From JAJZVS01 sp963708095 (GTDB lineage: Bacteria > Pseudomonadota > Alphaproteobacteria > Acetobacterales > Acetobacteraceae): DNA of 64,000 nt. Positions 34,023 through 43,434 of the stretch are shown in pieces. The notes beneath the pieces are model-generated. The model saw only the letters and a program-made list of their open reading frames with translations, was not told where the DNA came from and ran no database searches. Numbering within the stretch: the first letter of the stretch is position 1; each line of letters opens with the position of its first letter. A program made the translations under genes and the position numbers. Location of the stretch: positions 4,092,001-4,156,000 of the forward strand of contig OY970182.1 of the NCBI GenBank assembly GCA_963708095.1, given 5' to 3'.

Positions 34023-35529
34023 GGTGCGTCTCCTGAGGCTCGTTGTTATTGTTGGCCACGGTCAAAGCTGCGCCCCACCAGCCGCCACCCATTGCCACTA
34101 ACAACTGGATTGTGTCCTGGTAGCGCTGCGCTTCAGCTCGGACATAACCGAGCCGCGCCTGCTGGTACTGGCGCTGCGCATCCAGCAGAGCGAGAATTCC
34201 GGTACCGCCATTCGCGTAGTTGGCGCGCTGGAGACGCACGGCCTCAGACGCCAGGTCGAGCGCGCGCCGCTGTGCCGCCAGCAAATCCGCATCGTGCGTG
34301 AGCGCTTGCAGGATGTCGGCAACCTGCCCGAATGCTTGCAGCACTGTTTGTCGGTAATCGGCCGCCGCGGCCTTGAACAGAGCCAGCGCGGCCCGCCGTT
34401 CGGCTAGCCGGGTGCCACCATCGAAGATCGGTTGAGTGAGCCCCGCGGCGACGCTCCACACGAGGCCGGCTGGATCGAACAAATGCCCGCCGTCCAGCCC
34501 CGCGGCGCCTACGCTGCCGGAAAGGGTGATGGAAGGGTAGAGTTGAGCCGTCGCGACGCCAATCTGCGCACTTGCGGCATGGAGCTGCGCTTCGGCAGCC
34601 TGAATGTCCGGACGCTGGTGCACAAGTTCCGAGGGCAGGCTGAGCGGCAATCGGCTGGGGAGCGTCAGCGCGGCCAAATCGAAGTCCGGCGGTGACCAAT
34701 CGCCCGGCGCGCGGCCAAGCAAAACTGCCAGTGCGTGCCAGGCCACACTCAGGTGCTGATCGAGCCCGGGAAGCTGTGTCTCATCCGTAGCCAATTGAGT
34801 TTCGGCGGTGACCACGTCGCTGTCGGGCACGCTTCCGGCCCGCCGCTCCCGCTGCACCAGCGCCAGGTTCTGCCGATCGATATCAAGCGTATCGTTGACC
34901 GCTTTCTGCTGGGCGCGGATCGTGGCCACATCAACCGCCTCGATCACGACATTGCCGGTCAGCGCCAGATAGGCCGCGTTGAGCGTATCGCGCTGGACGG
35001 CGGCCAACGCCGCCGCGTGTTCGATCTGCCGTCGCGTGCCCCCGAATAGGTCGAGTGCATAGCTGACCGTTGGGCCGACCTGGAACAGGTTGAAGTCCGG
35101 CGGTAGAGGCACCGCGTCCGGGTGCAATCCGAACGTCGCCGCGCTGACCTCCTCACGTGTGGCGCTGGCACTGAAGCCGATCTGCGGATAAAGCGCGCCC
35201 GTAGTGGCCGTGACAGTGTCGCGCGCTGCTACGAGCCGCGCCTTTGCGGCCTCCAGCGTCGGGCTGTCTGCGATCGACTGTTTTACCATCCGGTCGAGGT
35301 CCGGCGAGCGGAACAGCGTCCACCAGTCACTTGTCACCTTACCGCCGAGTACCACAGTTTGCCTGGGTACTGCCGTTCCAGCATCAGCGGCGCGTGCTCT
35401 AGTCTTGCCAGGCGCGGTGTAGCGCATGGTTGTGGGCGCATCCGGTGTCCTGAAGTCCGGGCCGACGGTGCAGCCGGACACCGCTACCGTGAGCATGAAA
35501 GCCGCAAGAAGGATCTCCGAGCTACGCAC
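34015..35529 (-). CDS. Outer-membrane efflux lipoprotein (NodT/TolC family)
   Basis: About 504 residues from GTG 35529 (GGGAGT upstream; overlaps the marR stop by 8 bases). A lipoprotein signal AAFMLTVAVSGC ends at the lipidated Cys, followed by TVGPDFRTP as in NodT proteins. Two OEP repeats with long coiled-coil helices make up the rest. It forms the outer-membrane channel for the EmrA/EmrB pair encoded upstream. The frame open from 35838 has no ribosome site and overlaps marR. Confidence 0.9.
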   Translation of the reverse strand: MRSSEILLAAFMLTVAVSGCTVGPDFRTPDAPTTMRYTAPGKTRARAADAGTAVPRQTVVLGGKVTSDWWTLFRSPDLDRMVKQSIADSPTLEAAKARLVAARDTVTATTGALYPQIGFSASATREEVSAATFGLHPDAVPLPPDFNLFQVGPTVSYALDLFGGTRRQIEHAAALAAVQRDTLNAAYLALTGNVVIEAVDVATIRAQQKAVNDTLDIDRQNLALVQRERRAGSVPDSDVVTAETQLATDETQLPGLDQHLSVAWHALAVLLGRAPGDWSPPDFDLAALTLPSRLPLSLPSELVHQRPDIQAAEAQLHAASAQIGVATAQLYPSITLSGSVGAAGLDGGHLFDPAGLVWSVAAGLTQPIFDGGTRLAERRAALALFKAAAADYRQTVLQAFGQVADILQALTHDADLLAAQRRALDLASEAVRLQRANYANGGTGILALLDAQRQYQQARLGYVRAEAQRYQDTIQLLVAMGGGWWGAALTVANNNNEPQETHRD

Positions 35530-36244
35530 GTTCGGACTCCCTTGCCGGATCGGCGGGCAGCGGCTGGTTCGCGCCGACCAAGAGGTTGGATCGTATCCGG
35601 TAGAGCAACCCGCGCAACCGTTCGGATTCGGTATCGGATAGCCCAAGCCAGACCTCACTCTCGATCGTGTTGAAGGTATCGTGGATGTACACGATGAGTG
35701 GCCGCGCCTTGGCGGTGAGCGTGAGTAGATATGAGCGACGGTCATGTGGATCCGGCAGGCGCGACACAAGGCCCACCGTCTCCAATCGATCGAGCAGGCG
35801 GAGAACGGTTGTCGGCGCAATGTCGAGACTGTGAGCAAGAGTGACCTGATTGAAGCCGCCAGGTTGCTCGAGCTTGAGAAGCACGGCGCACCGTGCGCAT
35901 GTCATTCTGGGAATCCGGGCATGCACCGCTCTCTCGCACCGCCTGCGCCACAGCCGGGCGGTTTCGTGCAGAAGGCTCCCAAGCTCGTCAGGGGCAATCG
36001 AGAGCGGCTGCATACGGCATGGAGTCTGCGCCGGCCGGCTGGCTGCTATATGCTCCCACAATCGACGGACGGCCGGCTCGTTTGTTCGGTCGCAACACAT
36101 CAGCTGTTGCACCATGGGTTCGGCCAGGAGCTCATCAAGGGTCAACGTGCCGGGTGCGCACCAAGCCCTTGCCCCGCCCGGATTAATGCTGCTATCGCGC
36201 GTGAGCGTAGCCCGAGCAGCACTGCGTCGTGACGTAGTGCTCAT
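35522..36244 (-). CDS. MarR family regulator with an N-terminal extension
   Basis: 240 residues from ATG 36244 (TGATG overlap with the emrB-like stop). Residues ~85-230 are a MarR winged helix (FNQVTLAHSLDIAPTTVLRL, GLVSRLPDPHDRRSYLLTLT). Residues ~1-80 form an unusual extra part, including GTLTLDELLAEPMVQQLMCC, that resembles small DELLADPM-type proteins found alone elsewhere. A CARCAVL segment could be redox-sensitive. It presumably represses the surrounding efflux operon and responds to its substrates. Confidence 0.85.
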   Translation of the reverse strand: MSTTSRRSAARATLTRDSSINPGGARAWCAPGTLTLDELLAEPMVQQLMCCDRTNEPAVRRLWEHIAASRPAQTPCRMQPLSIAPDELGSLLHETARLWRRRCERAVHARIPRMTCARCAVLLKLEQPGGFNQVTLAHSLDIAPTTVLRLLDRLETVGLVSRLPDPHDRRSYLLTLTAKARPLIVYIHDTFNTIESEVWLGLSDTESERLRGLLYRIRSNLLVGANQPLPADPARESERA

Positions 36245-37773
36245 CACTCCACCGCCACCGTGTGATCCGCGCCCGGTCCGCTCGATGTCTTCTTGAAAAC
36301 GATGAGCAGGGGTAGTACGGCAACCGTTGCGATCATTAACAGCACGTAATCGTCGATATAGGCAATAACCAGCGCCTGTTGCGTAACGACGGCGTCGAGT
36401 GCTGCACGTCCGACCGCGGTCATGGGGTTCCAGAACCGTTCGATCATCGGGTTCTCGAATATCCGATTGACGGCTGTGACGTGTTGCGAGATGTCAGCGT
36501 GGTTGACCTGAGTGTTTGTCGTCAACAGGCTGTTCACAACCGAGATACCGACGCTGGAACCGGCGTTACGTGTGAGACTGTAGAGACCGGCGCCCTCTGC
36601 TCGCTGCTCGGGAGACAGAGTCGACAAGGTCACCACGCTGAGCGGTACGAATATGAAGCCAAGACCAATACCCTGAACCACTCCGACGACGATGATCGTC
36701 GTTTGAGAAATGTCCGGCGTCCAACCCGTCATTGCATAGAATGACCAGGCAGTGAGTCCCAGGCCGAGGCCGAGAAGTGAGCGTGTATCAACGCGCCCGA
36801 TCAGCTTTCCAACGATCAACATGGCGCCCATCGTGCCAACGCCCCGGGGCCCCATCACGAGACCGGCGGTGACAATCGGGTAATTCATGAGATCTTGCAG
36901 GAACGGAGGTTGTAGCGCCAGAGAAGCATAGTAAGTCAGACCGACAACGGCGGCAAAGAGTACACCGGCCGAGAAATTGCGGTCCTTGAACAGAGATGGA
37001 CGCACGAAGGGCTCGCACGCGGTAAAGGTATGAACGAGGAAAAGGTAGATGGAGGATGCCGCGATAACTGCTTCGATGATGATCTCTCCGGAGCCGAACC
37101 AATCGAGTTGTTCGCCGCGATCCAACATGACCTGGAAGGCCCCGATCGCGAGGCTAAGCGTACCAAAGCCAAACCAGTCCAGCTTCGCCGTAACGTTCCG
37201 TGCAGTATCAGTCAGAAAAGCGGAGATACCGAAGAAGGCGAAGATACCGATCGGCAGGTTGATGTAGAAGACATAGCGCCAACTGTAGACCGAGGTCAGA
37301 TAACCTCCAAGTACTGGCCCAAGCACGGGACCGGCCATAACCGCAACGCCCCATACCGCCATTGCGCTTCCCTGTCGTTCCTTCGAATTGATGTTGAACA
37401 GAGTCGTTTGGGAGAGCGGTACGAGCGCGGCACCGAATAGGCCTTGCAGGACACGAAACAGCACAATCTGCACCAATGACTGCGCCATGCCGCACATCAT
37501 CGAGGCGACCGTGAAACCTGCAATGGAGACTAGAAAAAGCCGCTTGAGTCCGAATTGCCCGGCAAGGAAGCCGGTTGGCGGTGTCATGATAGCGGCCGCG
37601 ACGATATATGACGTCAACACCCAGTCGATCTGGTCCTGACTCGCGGAGACACTTCCCTGCATATATGGCAGAGCCACATTGGCGATGGTCGTATCCAATG
37701 CCTGCATGAGAGTGGCGAGGATCACACAGACGGTGATTGCCACCCGATTGGTACCGCCAGGCGCACGTGCCAT
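36244..37773 (-). CDS. MFS drug efflux transporter, DHA2 family (EmrB-like)
   Basis: About 509 residues and fourteen hydrophobic segments. LMQALDTTIANVALPYMQGS is motif D1 of the DHA2 family, FRVLQGLFGAALVPLSQ motif B region, and GPVLGPVLGGYLTSVYSWRY motif C of antiporters. ATG 37773 lies five bases after the emrA-like stop; the frame upstream to 37878 overlaps emrA. It exports hydrophobic toxicants through the EmrA adaptor and the NodT channel in exchange for protons. Confidence 0.92.
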   Translation of the reverse strand: MARAPGGTNRVAITVCVILATLMQALDTTIANVALPYMQGSVSASQDQIDWVLTSYIVAAAIMTPPTGFLAGQFGLKRLFLVSIAGFTVASMMCGMAQSLVQIVLFRVLQGLFGAALVPLSQTTLFNINSKERQGSAMAVWGVAVMAGPVLGPVLGGYLTSVYSWRYVFYINLPIGIFAFFGISAFLTDTARNVTAKLDWFGFGTLSLAIGAFQVMLDRGEQLDWFGSGEIIIEAVIAASSIYLFLVHTFTACEPFVRPSLFKDRNFSAGVLFAAVVGLTYYASLALQPPFLQDLMNYPIVTAGLVMGPRGVGTMGAMLIVGKLIGRVDTRSLLGLGLGLTAWSFYAMTGWTPDISQTTIIVVGVVQGIGLGFIFVPLSVVTLSTLSPEQRAEGAGLYSLTRNAGSSVGISVVNSLLTTNTQVNHADISQHVTAVNRIFENPMIERFWNPMTAVGRAALDAVVTQQALVIAYIDDYVLLMIATVAVLPLLIVFKKTSSGPGADHTVAVE

Positions 37774-37778
37774 GTCGG

Positions 37779-39065
37779 TCACTGCTTCTGCTGTGTCTGA
37801 CCGAACAGCGCGGTCCCGGGGTTGGACATGAAGCGCGAACCGGAAAGCAGCTTGTCGCACGGACGCTGACCTTGGCAAGCAGGCGCGCCGATCCCCAACA
37901 TGGAGGTCAGGAAATGTGGCAAGCCCCGCGCGTGTCCAGTGTCGACGTCGACCTCGACGCTCATCCCTGCGCGCAGCGGAGGCAAATCGCTGTTGCTTGT
38001 GTCGACGCGCACCCGCATTGGAATACGCTGCACGACCTTTACCCAGTTACCGCTGGTGTTTTGCGCTGGCAAAAGGGAGAATTCCTGGGACGCGGCAGGA
38101 CTGATGCTTGCAACGGTGCCATTCCATTGCGTGCCAGGATAGGTGTCCGCCGTCACCGTCACCGGCTGCCCTGGGTGGACATACGTCAATTCCGTTTCCT
38201 TAGGGTTCGCGTCGACCCAGACATGATCGGTCGCGACGAGATAGAAGGCGGTTGTTGAAGCCGCGAGATGTTTGCCGAGAGCGATCGCCGGCACATTCGT
38301 CGCAATGCCTGCGAACGGTGCCCTCACGATGGTATGGGCAAGTTGACGGGCAGCCTCGTCGCGCTGAGCGACGGCGTCGACATACCGGGGATTCTGCTCG
38401 ACCGGGCCATCGGGATCACCGTTGAGATTGGCGGCGATCGCGGCGAGCTGTTGCGTGAGGGAGGCGAGCTTCCCCTGAGCGTTCTGGAGGTTTCGGCGCG
38501 CCATATCGAACGTGGATTGCGATGCGACATGGGCGTTCAGAAGGTTCTGCTGGCGGTGGAGTTCCGTTGCGTAGTACCCTATATCATGCTGGGCCTGCTG
38601 GATCTGCGCCTGCATCTCCCGGTAGTTCGCCTTAAGCGCGTTGAGGGCATCCTTGACGCCGCCCACTCGGGCGGTGGCACGCCCGAACGCGAATCGAAAC
38701 GGGGCGTCGTCGAGACGGTACAGCACCTGTCCAGCCTCGACGTGCTGATTCTCCGTCACTTCAATGTCTTTGACGATCCCGGAAACATCAGTGGAGATGC
38801 CAACTTTGTCAGCTTCGGCGTAGGCATCGTCCGTCGACATCACCTGCCCACCAGTGATGTACCAGTACCCGCCGGCGATCAGCAGGATTGGTAGTAGCAC
38901 AAAGAGACCGAGCCTCAAGCGGCGTCGAGGGGCACGCCTCTGTGTGTTCCGCAGTGCGGAAATGGGCACATCCTCAGTATCCCGGCGTCCCTGCGAGGTT
39001 TCGGCGATTGTCGTCGATCCCTCGGCTATACTGGGGGACGACACGTGTCCTCCGTCGTCAGGCAT
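37779..39065 (-). CDS. HlyD/EmrA-family membrane fusion protein
   Basis: 428 residues: a cytoplasmic N-terminus, one membrane segment (LGLFVLLPILLIAGGYWYI, ~50-68), a lipoyl half-motif (VTENQHVEAGQVLYRLDD), a helical hairpin rich in Gln (~130-220) and the second lipoyl half with a beta-barrel (YVHPGQPVTVTADTYPG). It is the periplasmic adaptor of the tripartite efflux system. It opens the run emrA-emrB-marR-nodT-esterase-like, all overlapping or tightly spaced. Confidence 0.92.
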   Translation of the reverse strand: MPDDGGHVSSPSIAEGSTTIAETSQGRRDTEDVPISALRNTQRRAPRRRLRLGLFVLLPILLIAGGYWYITGGQVMSTDDAYAEADKVGISTDVSGIVKDIEVTENQHVEAGQVLYRLDDAPFRFAFGRATARVGGVKDALNALKANYREMQAQIQQAQHDIGYYATELHRQQNLLNAHVASQSTFDMARRNLQNAQGKLASLTQQLAAIAANLNGDPDGPVEQNPRYVDAVAQRDEAARQLAHTIVRAPFAGIATNVPAIALGKHLAASTTAFYLVATDHVWVDANPKETELTYVHPGQPVTVTADTYPGTQWNGTVASISPAASQEFSLLPAQNTSGNWVKVVQRIPMRVRVDTSNSDLPPLRAGMSVEVDVDTGHARGLPHFLTSMLGIGAPACQGQRPCDKLLSGSRFMSNPGTALFGQTQQKQ

Positions 39066-39447
39066 CTAGACTCCTTCCACGCTCGAATGCGTGCGACACG
39101 AAAATGTCGGTCATGGTTGAAAACGAGAATGCCATATTTATTGTATTCGGTGTCGAAGAAAGCTCACGAATGTTGAGCTGCCAGCCTTGCGTCTGATCAG
39201 CATTATGGAACAAAACCGTTCGATTTCGACCGACGAAACCTGCCACGCCTTGAATGTGCACGGCGTGGATCATGGTGGTGCCGGCCCGAACAGACACCCC
39301 GTCCATTGTGGTGATATCGACGTAATTCCTGGTACACAATGCAGTGACTCCGCTGCTCTGCCGGCGGCAATCGTGGGCGCCAATCACCGCTACTCGTTCG
39401 GGCCTGTTAGCCGTTACGTCTGGCGGGTGGTCATGGCTCGAGGGCAA
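39058..39447 (-). CDS. Possible small hypothetical protein
   Basis: 129-residue frame between the dienelactone hydrolase (17-base overlap) and the emrA-like gene (8-base overlap). The second half (VDITTMDGVSVRAGTTMIHA and following) has protein-like composition, but no family, signal peptide or convincing ribosome site was found. It could also be a leader region. Confidence 0.3.
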   Translation of the reverse strand: MPSSHDHPPDVTANRPERVAVIGAHDCRRQSSGVTALCTRNYVDITTMDGVSVRAGTTMIHAVHIQGVAGFVGRNRTVLFHNADQTQGWQLNIRELSSTPNTINMAFSFSTMTDIFVSHAFERGRSLDA

Positions 39448-40183
39448 ACGACTCGTGCAAGAGTTTAAACAGGCTCGCCCAGTGACGGTCGGACGCCGCT
39501 AAATCGAAGGAAGGCACATCCGAGACTGCGAAGCCATGATGTGCGCCCGGATAAGTCTCAACCAAATGATGCACCGCCGCGTCGGTCAGAGCTTTTTCAA
39601 GACAGATCTTCTGATCCTCCGTGAAATATGCGTCTTCGACAGCACCGGCGACATAGACGTAGCCCATTATATGTTTCACAAAGCGATGCGGACTGTCTGG
39701 CTTGTCGGTGACCAGGTTGCCGCCGTGAAATGACGCGACGGCCGCAAACCGGCCCGGGAACGCACCAGCGGCAGTCAAGGCAACATTACCTCCCATGCAG
39801 TAGCCTGTGACCCCGTATCGATCGCCCTCGACCTCGGGCCTGGATATCAGAAACTCAATGCACGCGGCAGTGTCTGAGATCTTACGATCGCGACCGAGGC
39901 TTGCGACGGTGTTCATCAACGCGTTCACCAATTCAGGATCGGCCAAAACCTCCCGAGGGTTCATCGGCGGATAAGGCCCCATGCGGTAGTAGAGGTCCGG
40001 CAGCAAGATTACATAGCCTCGATCCGCCAGGCGTTGGCCCATCTCCCACATGGCCGGACGAATGCCGAAACCATCCATGAAGAAGATCACAGCAGGCCAG
40101 GGGCCCGCCCGGCCGGTGGGCGTTAGGACTGAGGCCGGGCAGAGTCCGTCGCGAGTTTCTATGGTAACGCTAAAGCGGGGCAT
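39431..40183 (-). CDS. Dienelactone hydrolase family protein
   Basis: 250 residues of the DLH alpha/beta-hydrolase group. Catalytic Cys in VTGYCMGGNVALTAAG, acidic residue near VYVAGAVEDAYFTEDQ, His in YPGAHHGFAV. DLH enzymes open dienelactones made in chlorocatechol or related ring cleavage. A paralogue with the same opening pattern (GPWPAVIF, MD, GYVVLLPDLFYRYGPY type) is at 51601-52344. It is divergent from the truncated LysR gene at 40378, the usual layout for a LysR-controlled catabolic gene. Confidence 0.88.
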   Translation of the reverse strand: MPRFSVTIETRDGLCPASVLTPTGRAGPWPAVIFFMDGFGIRPAMWEMGQRLADRGYVILLPDLYYRMGPYPPMNPREVLADPELVNALMNTVASLGRDRKISDTAACIEFLISRPEVEGDRYGVTGYCMGGNVALTAAGAFPGRFAAVASFHGGNLVTDKPDSPHRFVKHIMGYVYVAGAVEDAYFTEDQKICLEKALTDAAVHHLVETYPGAHHGFAVSDVPSFDLAASDRHWASLFKLLHESFALEP

Positions 40184-40377
40184 GGCACTCTTCTCCGCGC
40201 GACTAAGCTACTCAGCCGAGCGGCACAAGGCGGCGGTCACGACCACCGCCTGTCCCGTAATGGGATGGTGGCGATCAGCGCCGGTAGCGTCGGTCAGTGG
40301 GCGATGGGAGGATGGCGCCTATTCCCAGAACTTAAAACCCTATATTTATTGCATGTAGTGTTGAGAGGAATTCAGGA

Positions 40378-40644
40378 ATGCCACGCGGAAGTCTCACTGA
40401 CCTTATCGCCTCCATCGCAATTGCGGACCAACTCAGCTTTCGAGCAGCCGCGTCGAGGCTCGGTGTGACAGCCTCGGCCCTTAGCCACTCGGCGCGCCAG
40501 CTTGAGGAACGTCTCGGGGTACGCCTGCTGAACCGCACGACACGCAGCGTGTCGCTAACCGACGCCGGCGTGCGTTTGGTGAATAAACCGCGGCCCGCAA
40601 TGGATCAGATGACCGGGCTTCGTCCCCGTCGCCTCGACGGGTGA
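40378..40644 (+). pseudogene. Truncated LysR regulator (DNA-binding domain only)
   Basis: 88 residues that match a complete LysR winged helix (SFRAAASRLGVTASALSHSA, RLLNRTTRSVSLTDAGVRLV) and then stop after RPAMDQM, with no effector domain. The intact, convergent LysR gene at 40650-41591 is close in sequence, and both share the leader GGAATTCAGGAATG. It could still bind DNA as a short protein, perhaps competing with the intact one. Confidence 0.8.
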
Positions 40645-40649
40645 CACGT

Positions 40650-41591
40650 TCAGCCTGCCGCGAAGGGGTTCTCGGGTGAACGGCCGGACGGAGCGAGGCT
40701 GGGTGCCGTTCTGATCATGTCGATGAAAGCGCGCAAAGCGGCGGGAACCTGCCGGTGACCAGGATAATACAGAAAGAGTCCCGCGAAGGCTGGCGACCAG
40801 TCCTCCAAAACACGGACGAGTTGTCCTGAGCGAAGGAACGGTTCGGCCAGAGCTTCGGTCGTGTACGCGATCCCCAGTCCATCGACCGCCGCGCGTACGG
40901 CCAAATCAGGGTCGTTGACCATCACTCGGCCATCCACCGAAATTTGTTTCGAGTTGCCGTTCCGCTCGAACCACCAATCGAAAATGGCGCCATCGACATG
41001 CCGGCGATACTGGATGCAACGATGACGGGCGAGATCATCGGGAGAGCGCGGCGGGTTCCGCTGCGCGAAGTATGACGGCGCGCCGGACACGGCCACCTTA
41101 AGTGGTCCCATCACCCGGACGGCAATCATGTCGGCCGCCGCCCGGTCTTGCGTTCCGATACCCGCGTCGAACCCCTTCGCCACGATGTCGGCGGGCGCCT
41201 CGCTCACCTGCACTTCAAGGTGGACCTCCGGGTAGGTCGATAAGAAGCGTCTCCAAACCGGTGCAATCACTGCCGTAGCCGCCATATGGGTTGCATAGAT
41301 CCGCAGTCGTCCGACCGGCCTGCTTCGCTCCTGGTTCAAGTTCTCCAAGGCATTGCTGATCTGATCCATCGCCGGACGCAGCCGTTCTAGCAATCGAAAC
41401 CCTGCGTCGGTGACCGATACGCTGCGCGTTGTGCGATGCAGCAGGCGTATGCCAAGGCGCTCCTCCAACTGGCGCATGGAGTGACTGAGTGCCGACGGTG
41501 TGACGCCGAGTTGGGATGCGGCCGCTCGAAAGCTGAGGTTATCAGCAACGGCGATGAACGAGGTCAAGTCTGTGAGGCCGCTGCGCTGCAT
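40650..41591 (-). CDS. LysR family transcriptional regulator
   Basis: 313 residues from ATG 41591 (GGGGAATTCAGGA upstream). The N-terminal HTH (SFRAAASQLGVTPSALSHSM) and the LysR substrate-binding domain (~92-295) with GRLRIYATHMAATAVIAPVW, GFDAGIGTQDRAAADMIAVR and DLAVRAAVDGLGIAYTTEAL place it in the CrgA/DmlR-like group. It ends 5 bp from the stop of the truncated LysR copy. Upstream is the ISKra4 element, so its original target genes may have been separated from it. Confidence 0.9.
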   Translation of the reverse strand: MQRSGLTDLTSFIAVADNLSFRAAASQLGVTPSALSHSMRQLEERLGIRLLHRTTRSVSVTDAGFRLLERLRPAMDQISNALENLNQERSRPVGRLRIYATHMAATAVIAPVWRRFLSTYPEVHLEVQVSEAPADIVAKGFDAGIGTQDRAAADMIAVRVMGPLKVAVSGAPSYFAQRNPPRSPDDLARHRCIQYRRHVDGAIFDWWFERNGNSKQISVDGRVMVNDPDLAVRAAVDGLGIAYTTEALAEPFLRSGQLVRVLEDWSPAFAGLFLYYPGHRQVPAALRAFIDMIRTAPSLAPSGRSPENPFAAG

Positions 41592-41770
41592 TCCTGAATT
41601 CCCCTCGGTCCTGCATGCGATAAAATATAGAGCTTCAACTCTTGTCAATGTCGACAGGTTTCCTGCCGAGCATCCAGGCGCGCGAGGAACTTGCATGCCA
41701 GACGATGTTGAGTTGCGCTGAGAACTGACCCGGGTTGGCCGGGATTTTCCACTACGAATTGACCCATGTT

Positions 41771-43237
41771 GGGAGGGGAAAAATCCTGGTCTATTAAGCT
41801 GCCGGAGGGCCATTCGCCTCCGGTGTCAGTCGGCCGTCCAACACCGCGGTGCGGACGACGGCGACCCGATGAGCGCCCTGTGGCGACCACCTCATCCGCT
41901 GCTTCTTGGCCATGCGAGCATTGGCGATTTCGTCGACGCAGCCCTCTGCGCTTGAGGTTGAGATCGGCAGCTTAGAGCGGTAGCGTTCGCCGTAGTCGAT
42001 CAGCGAGCCGGAGTTGTTCGCCAGGTAGCGACGAAGGTCGTCGCAGTTCCACAGGAGCCTTGCGACGGCGGGCCGGAACCTCTCACCATTCATATACGCA
42101 ACTTCCGACGCCATGTGCCGCATGCCGAGCAATTCATCATGAGCCTCCTCGTGATAAGCGTTCCAAATCAGATGGCGAAGGCGTCCAATCCGCCATTCGA
42201 CTATTTCCAATCCCGCTTGGTGCCGAGGGGTGAGGGCATAGATGCCCCGGACTGCTTGCTCGATGTGCTGCACTCGCATGGAGATGTGCCACCAATCCAA
42301 AATGCAGGTGACCGGCTCGCCGACCGCGGCGCGGACAAGACCGGGAAGCGCGGCTTCACCGTCGCTGAGGACCGTGACGGGGCGACCCGGTTGCCATCCC
42401 TGATCACGAAGCGCCTGGCGCAATGTCGCCAGCGGTGATTCCGCGCCCCTGGGTGCGAGAGCAAATCGCCGTGGCGGCTTTCCCGTCACCTCAATCTTCC
42501 CCACTGTCACGTCGATATGTCGCGCTTGGTAGCCGTGGGCTGCCCGTATGTGCGCTCCGTCGATCAGGACCATGATCTCGGCTGCCGGATCGATAACCGG
42601 TTCGGGATTCGGCTGCGCTATCGCCTTCTGTTCAAGATCAGACGCGACGCGATGCGTTCTATTACGCATGGTCGCGTGGCTCACCGGATCGCAAGGCAAA
42701 AGGGTGCTCAGCAGACGAGCCGCCTCGCGGTAGGAATGCCTGGCGCTTAGTTCGGCCTGTAGCCGCCGGAGCTCGGGCGTGCATCGGTCCGGCAGGAGCT
42801 CCGCCAGAGGGGACTGAGACACAGCCACAAAGCCCCAGCTGTTCCTGCACGGGCATACGCTGATCCGAGGCGCGTTGACAGTAATGGTCCCGAACAGCGT
42901 CTCGATCTTCCGGGTCCGGCCATCCCGTCGGCGTCTGAGCTTCATACAGTCCCTGCACACGCGGGCGCAGGTAGTGAACTCCTCCATCTGGGTCTGGAGG
43001 ACCAGGCGCGCGAGCTCACCAAGCAGATCCTTGCCCTCGGCCAGTGTCAGGCCGATCTCCTCCGCCGTCAGCCCGACAACGCGCCGTTCGAGCCTGCCGA
43101 CCTCAATCGTCTCGACGTCTCCCCAGCCGCTTCTGGCCTCGAGCTTCACCACCCATTCCATGTCTGCCCCCCCATGCCGCCCGCAGGAGCGATCCTCCTC
43201 GGCCGGTGCCAGTCAGACCAGAATTTTTCCACTCCCC
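41771..43237 (-). mobile_element. ISKra4-family insertion sequence (about 1.47 kb), apparently intact
   Basis: Ends GGGAGGGGAAAAATCCTGGT (41771) and the complement of GGGGAGTGGAAAAATTCTGG (to 43237) form imperfect inverted repeats around one transposase gene. The leftmost ~110 bp, which hold the end of the transposase gene, recur in the MITE copies at 29561, 52794 and 53220. Confidence 0.85.
41794..43161 (-). CDS. ISKra4-family transposase
   Basis: 455 residues. An N-terminal part with Cys pairs (TTCARVCRDCMKLRRRRDGR and later SVCPCRN) is followed by the DDE-like core: IMVLIDGAHIRAAHGYQARH, PVTVLSDGEAALPGLVRAA and the ILDWWHISMRVQHIEQAVRG block typical of the family. It ends KKQRMRWSPQGAHRVAVVRT and about 19 more residues, the usual ISKra4 C-terminus. 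The frame is intact, so it could drive the MITE copies in trans. Confidence 0.9.
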   Translation of the reverse strand: MEWVVKLEARSGWGDVETIEVGRLERRVVGLTAEEIGLTLAEGKDLLGELARLVLQTQMEEFTTCARVCRDCMKLRRRRDGRTRKIETLFGTITVNAPRISVCPCRNSWGFVAVSQSPLAELLPDRCTPELRRLQAELSARHSYREAARLLSTLLPCDPVSHATMRNRTHRVASDLEQKAIAQPNPEPVIDPAAEIMVLIDGAHIRAAHGYQARHIDVTVGKIEVTGKPPRRFALAPRGAESPLATLRQALRDQGWQPGRPVTVLSDGEAALPGLVRAAVGEPVTCILDWWHISMRVQHIEQAVRGIYALTPRHQAGLEIVEWRIGRLRHLIWNAYHEEAHDELLGMRHMASEVAYMNGERFRPAVARLLWNCDDLRRYLANNSGSLIDYGERYRSKLPISTSSAEGCVDEIANARMAKKQRMRWSPQGAHRVAVVRTAVLDGRLTPEANGPPAA

Positions 43238-43434
43238 ACGACCGTCGCAGAATTCGCGGCAGCATGACACAGGACAATCCAACCAGAAGGCATCGTCGAG
43301 CTTGCTGACCCGTGCGATGGCATTCGGAAACGCCGCGGTACCACTGGCAGGGGCGTGGCCGGCGGCGGCATCCACTCGCTCAACTTCTATGCCGAGCCCT
43401 CGAACATCTGCATCAACTTCTCAGGAGAACTAAA

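Noticed and set aside
40229..40247. GGCGGTCACGACCACCGCC dyad between the dienelactone hydrolase and the truncated LysR
   Set aside because: Imperfect and GC-driven; it lacks the T-N11-A form of LysR sites, so I do not list it as an operator.
43238..43434. Frame reading AGGGIHSLNFYAEPSNICIN before the hydratase
   Set aside because: It looks protein-like and may be the end of a lost pathway gene, but I could not assign it and it is too short to support.
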